Assembly (NCBI GenBank): GCA_030018875.1
Contig: JASEHK010000046.1
Coordinates: 1 to 8,855, forward strand
Origin: Endomicrobiia bacterium
GTDB lineage: Bacteria; Elusimicrobiota; Endomicrobiia; PHAN01
DNA length: 8,855 nucleotides
Reading direction: 5' to 3'
The translations under genes and the position numbers were made by a program. Of the stretch, positions 7,362-8,855 are shown piece after piece. Positions within the stretch are counted from its first letter, which is position 1; every line of letters begins with the position of its first letter. The notes below the pieces were generated by a model. The model saw only the letters and a list, made by a program, of their open reading frames with translations. It ran no database searches and was not told the origin of the DNA.

Positions 7362-7988
7362 ATGTTTAAGAAACTTTTCGCGGCAGTCATTGTTTCCGTC
7401 GTGATTGCCGGAGTTGTTTACGCGCAGCAGACGCCGGCCAGAGAAATAGTGGTAACGGCCGTCGAGGTCGCGCCCATGGACGAAGGCCCCGTCAAAGGAC
7501 TGGCCAAAGTTACTATCAACGATGTTGTTGAAATCTCGGAGATTCAGGTTCTTAAAGTAGGCGGCAGGACGTCTCTTAAGTTTCCCGAATACATATCGAA
7601 GAAAGGAAAGGTGTATCCCCAGATTACCGTGCACACCAAGCAGGCCAACGACGCGCTGCTCAACGCCATAGAGACCGGCAAGCCGTCGGCCGGCAAGGCA
7701 AAGGCCATCTCGTTTAAGGTCACAAAGTTCTCCAAGTTCACCCGTCCGTCGAAGCTTAAGGTTTTCGCGGCCGTAATGTTCAACGACGCCATCGAAGTCG
7801 AGTGTAAAATAATGGAAGGCAACAAAGGCCCCTGGGTATCGTGGCCGGCCCGCAAGCCCGACGACGGCGGCAGAAAATGGATAAATCAGGTAGCCATCAA
7901 AAACAAGGCCGTGAAAGACGCCATCGAAAAGACCCTCCAAGAGAGATACGCCAAAATGGGCTCAGGCGGCGAGGACGAATACGAGTAA
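7362..7988 (+). CDS. Exported protein with two tandem SpoVG-like domains
   Basis: This 208-aa protein has an N-terminal signal peptide, MFKKLF then a hydrophobic core to VYA at residues 19-21, with likely signal peptidase I cleavage before QQ. Two SpoVG-like domains follow, at about residues 28-103 and 115-196. The second is the clearer one: it has ISFKVTKFSKF, FAAVMFNDAIEVECKI, then GNKGPWVSWPARKPDDGG, a basic linker and a C-terminal helix ending ERY, matching the SpoVG order of beta-strands, the G.FV.MP-type core and the terminal helix ending in Y. The first keeps the strand pattern and a FPEYISKKGKVYPQIT segment in the same position. The tail is acidic (GEDEYE). Canonical SpoVG is a single-domain cytoplasmic nucleic-acid-binding regulator of about 85-100 aa, so duplication plus an export signal is unusual. 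The N-terminus could instead be a membrane anchor. Function unknown. It is probably a single-gene unit, bounded by a repeat structure upstream and a terminator downstream. Confidence 0.82.
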   Translation: MFKKLFAAVIVSVVIAGVVYAQQTPAREIVVTAVEVAPMDEGPVKGLAKVTINDVVEISEIQVLKVGGRTSLKFPEYISKKGKVYPQITVHTKQANDALLNAIETGKPSAGKAKAISFKVTKFSKFTRPSKLKVFAAVMFNDAIEVECKIMEGNKGPWVSWPARKPDDGGRKWINQVAIKNKAVKDAIEKTLQERYAKMGSGGEDEYE

Positions 7989-8036
7989 AACGGTCGCCGA
8001 CGTCCCGCTGATTTTTGACGCCGACCAAATAGAACG

Positions 8037-8080
8037 AACGCGGCTCGAGCAGTTTGACGTACGCAGGGGGCCGCGTTTTT
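8037..8080 (+). terminator. Probable rho-independent terminator after the tandem-SpoVG gene
   Basis: AACGCGGC (8037-8044) pairs perfectly with GCCGCGTT (8070-8077), and the right arm runs into TTTTT (8076-8080). The loop is long (25 nt), which weakens the call. The T-run lies only 6 nt before the ATG of the next gene. Confidence 0.5.
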
Positions 8081-8086
8081 ATTAAA

Positions 8087-8566
8087 ATGGATTATTACGG
8101 CTTATTCAAAAGGATAAACGAACTCGGTGTCGGCTACATCGTGGTCGGCGGCCTTGCCGTGAATCTTCACGGCATTCCGCGCCTGACCTACGACGTGGAT
8201 ATGCTGGTGGAGATGTCGGATGAAAATCTCAATAAACTTCTCGGTTTTCTGAAAGAAATGGGATACAAGCCCAAAGCGCCCGTGGATATTCTTGATTTCG
8301 CCGACCCCGTCAAAAGGAACGATTGGATAGCGAATAAAAATATAAAGGCGTTTTGTCTCGTAAGCGACAAAGCCCCGGTAAGAGAAATAGATTTGATAAT
8401 AGGCGCACCCGTGGACTACGCGTCCGCCAAGAATAACATCGTTTTCTACGATTTATACGATACCAAAATTGCGACCATCGGCATTGACGATCTTATAAAG
8501 ATGAAAAAGGCCGCCGCCAGAAAACAGGACGACTCGGATATAGAGCACTTAAAGCGCGTCAGATGA
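8087..8566 (+). CDS. Nucleotidyltransferase-fold protein (MNT / AbiEii-like, DUF6036-type)
   Basis: The protein is 159 aa from the ATG at 8087. An upstream in-frame TTG at 8054 is rejected because it lies in the terminator-like hairpin and adds residues outside the fold. Polymerase-beta-type nucleotidyltransferase hallmarks are present: VVGGLAVNLHG (residues 19-29, GG at 21-22), R32, then the D36-V-D38 metal-binding pair and a probable third acidic residue D102 in REIDLII. The C-terminus has IDDLIKMKKAAARKQDDSDI, typical of this group. The active-site residues appear intact. Such proteins occur in toxin-antitoxin and abortive-infection modules, where they may transfer nucleotides to tRNA or to a partner protein. 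The gene overlaps a 57-aa downstream gene by ATGA, as expected for a two-gene module. The only Shine-Dalgarno-like run (8065-8070) is 16 nt from the ATG, so initiation may be weak or leaderless. Confidence 0.85.
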   Translation: MDYYGLFKRINELGVGYIVVGGLAVNLHGIPRLTYDVDMLVEMSDENLNKLLGFLKEMGYKPKAPVDILDFADPVKRNDWIANKNIKAFCLVSDKAPVREIDLIIGAPVDYASAKNNIVFYDLYDTKIATIGIDDLIKMKKAAARKQDDSDIEHLKRVR

Positions 8567-8736
8567 AAGCGAAAAAAGGTTTTTCCTATTATATTGAAGA
8601 CGAAATGCTCAAAGAATACAAAGGGTTTTCCGTCGAGCAAAAGCTTTCATGGCTCGTCGCCGCGAACGACCTTGAACAAGGACTCGGCAAGCGGACGCGA
8701 AAACTTCATGACAAATTCAGAAAAGCGCTCATATAG
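8563..8736 (+). CDS. Small 57-aa partner protein of the nucleotidyltransferase
   Basis: The start is an ATG overlapping the nucleotidyltransferase stop (ATGA, 8563-8566); the gene ends with TAG at 8734-8736. The product is a charged, helical 57-aa protein: FSYYIEDEMLKEYKGFSVEQ, then KLSWLVAANDLEQG and a basic end containing RKLHDKFRKAL. Short proteins with a YI.DE..KEY start and a K..WL..AN core sit beside nucleotidyltransferase genes of this type in many genomes as I recall them; no search was done. It is probably the partner (antitoxin-like or substrate) of the upstream enzyme. No cysteines, signal peptide or membrane segment. Translation is probably coupled, since no Shine-Dalgarno is evident. 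Confidence 0.75.
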   Translation: MKAKKGFSYYIEDEMLKEYKGFSVEQKLSWLVAANDLEQGLGKRTRKLHDKFRKALI

Positions 8737-8781
8737 GCGAAAGTAATGCAAACGCAATATGTTCTATGACAAAAGAAAGAA

Positions 8782-8846
8782 TTGTAGTTGCTCCGACGTT
8801 ACGTCGGAGCGGTTTTATAAAGGCGCTGATAAATCAGCAACTACAA
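8782..8846. repeat. REP/MITE-like nested palindrome (65 bp)
   Basis: An 11-bp perfect outer inverted repeat, TTGTAGTTGCT (8782-8792) and AGCAACTACAA (8836-8846), encloses two inner hairpins: a 10-bp perfect palindromic stem at 8790-8799/8801-8810 and a 6-bp stem at 8825-8830/8833-8838. The layout (outer TIR plus two tip hairpins) is that of REP-type or IS200/IS605-derived non-autonomous elements. No transposase is in the window. Confidence 0.75.
8790..8816 (+). terminator. Possible terminator for the nucleotidyltransferase pair, within the palindromic element
   Basis: The GC-rich inner hairpin (8790-8810) is followed by GG and then TTTT (8813-8816), 54 nt after the stop of the 57-aa gene. 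It could terminate the two-gene operon, but the same hairpin is explained by the repeat element and the T-run is short. Confidence 0.35.
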
Positions 8847-8855
8847 AATACTTAA

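Noticed and set aside
7992..8026. Imperfect hairpin GGTCG...CGACC right after the tandem-SpoVG stop
   Set aside because: Only five contiguous pairs before mismatches and no following T-run; the stem at 8037-8077 is the better terminator candidate.
8054..8086. TTG start extending the nucleotidyltransferase by 11 codons
   Set aside because: The extension lies inside a terminator-like hairpin and adds residues with no family match; the ATG at 8087 gives the expected N-terminus.

Overview
The window has a Gram-negative cell-surface and secretion character. It shows outer-membrane beta-barrel and cell-surface cargo signatures, signal peptides, and a GC-rich main gene. The gene content (fibronectin III giants with a type IX-like C-terminal domain, a PorV-like barrel, four-helix-bundle S23 genes, heptamer repeats) would suit an environmental genome of an uncultivated or little-studied phylum such as Elusimicrobiota or an FCB-type lineage. 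The phylum is an inference, not something the sequence proves. Every recognised gene is on the + strand.

Layout: (1) 1-5790 is the 3' part of a very large surface protein, open at the left edge. It has many fibronectin type III modules, one carbohydrate-binding-like jelly-roll module, two lamin-tail-like domains, an Ig-like and a ZU5-like region, and a C-terminal domain resembling the type B (gliding-motility/CHU_C) sorting domain. (2) 5794-5842 is a tandem array of seven heptamers. (3) 5852-6217 is a lower-GC four-helix-bundle (S23/IVP family) gene. (4) 6214-7224 is a PorV/PorQ-like outer-membrane barrel that overlaps the previous gene by ATGA. Its signal-peptide codons contain the heptamer array again, on the opposite strand. 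(5) 7225-7361 is a gene-free spacer filled by a second, differently sequenced pair of inverted heptamer arrays. (6) 7362-7988 encodes a protein with an apparent signal peptide followed by two SpoVG-like domains. (7) 8037-8080 is a probable terminator. (8) 8087-8566 and 8563-8736 are a nucleotidyltransferase-fold gene and an ATGA-overlapping 57-aa gene that together look like a toxin-antitoxin-style pair. (9) 8782-8846 is a REP/MITE-like nested palindrome.

How the parts may work together: the surface protein and the PorV-like barrel fit a cargo plus outer-membrane attachment/shuttle pair of a type IX-like system, with the four-helix-bundle gene and its repeats apparently inserted between them. 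The most unusual items are the exported tandem-SpoVG protein and the two inverted heptamer-array structures, one of which has become part of a signal peptide.
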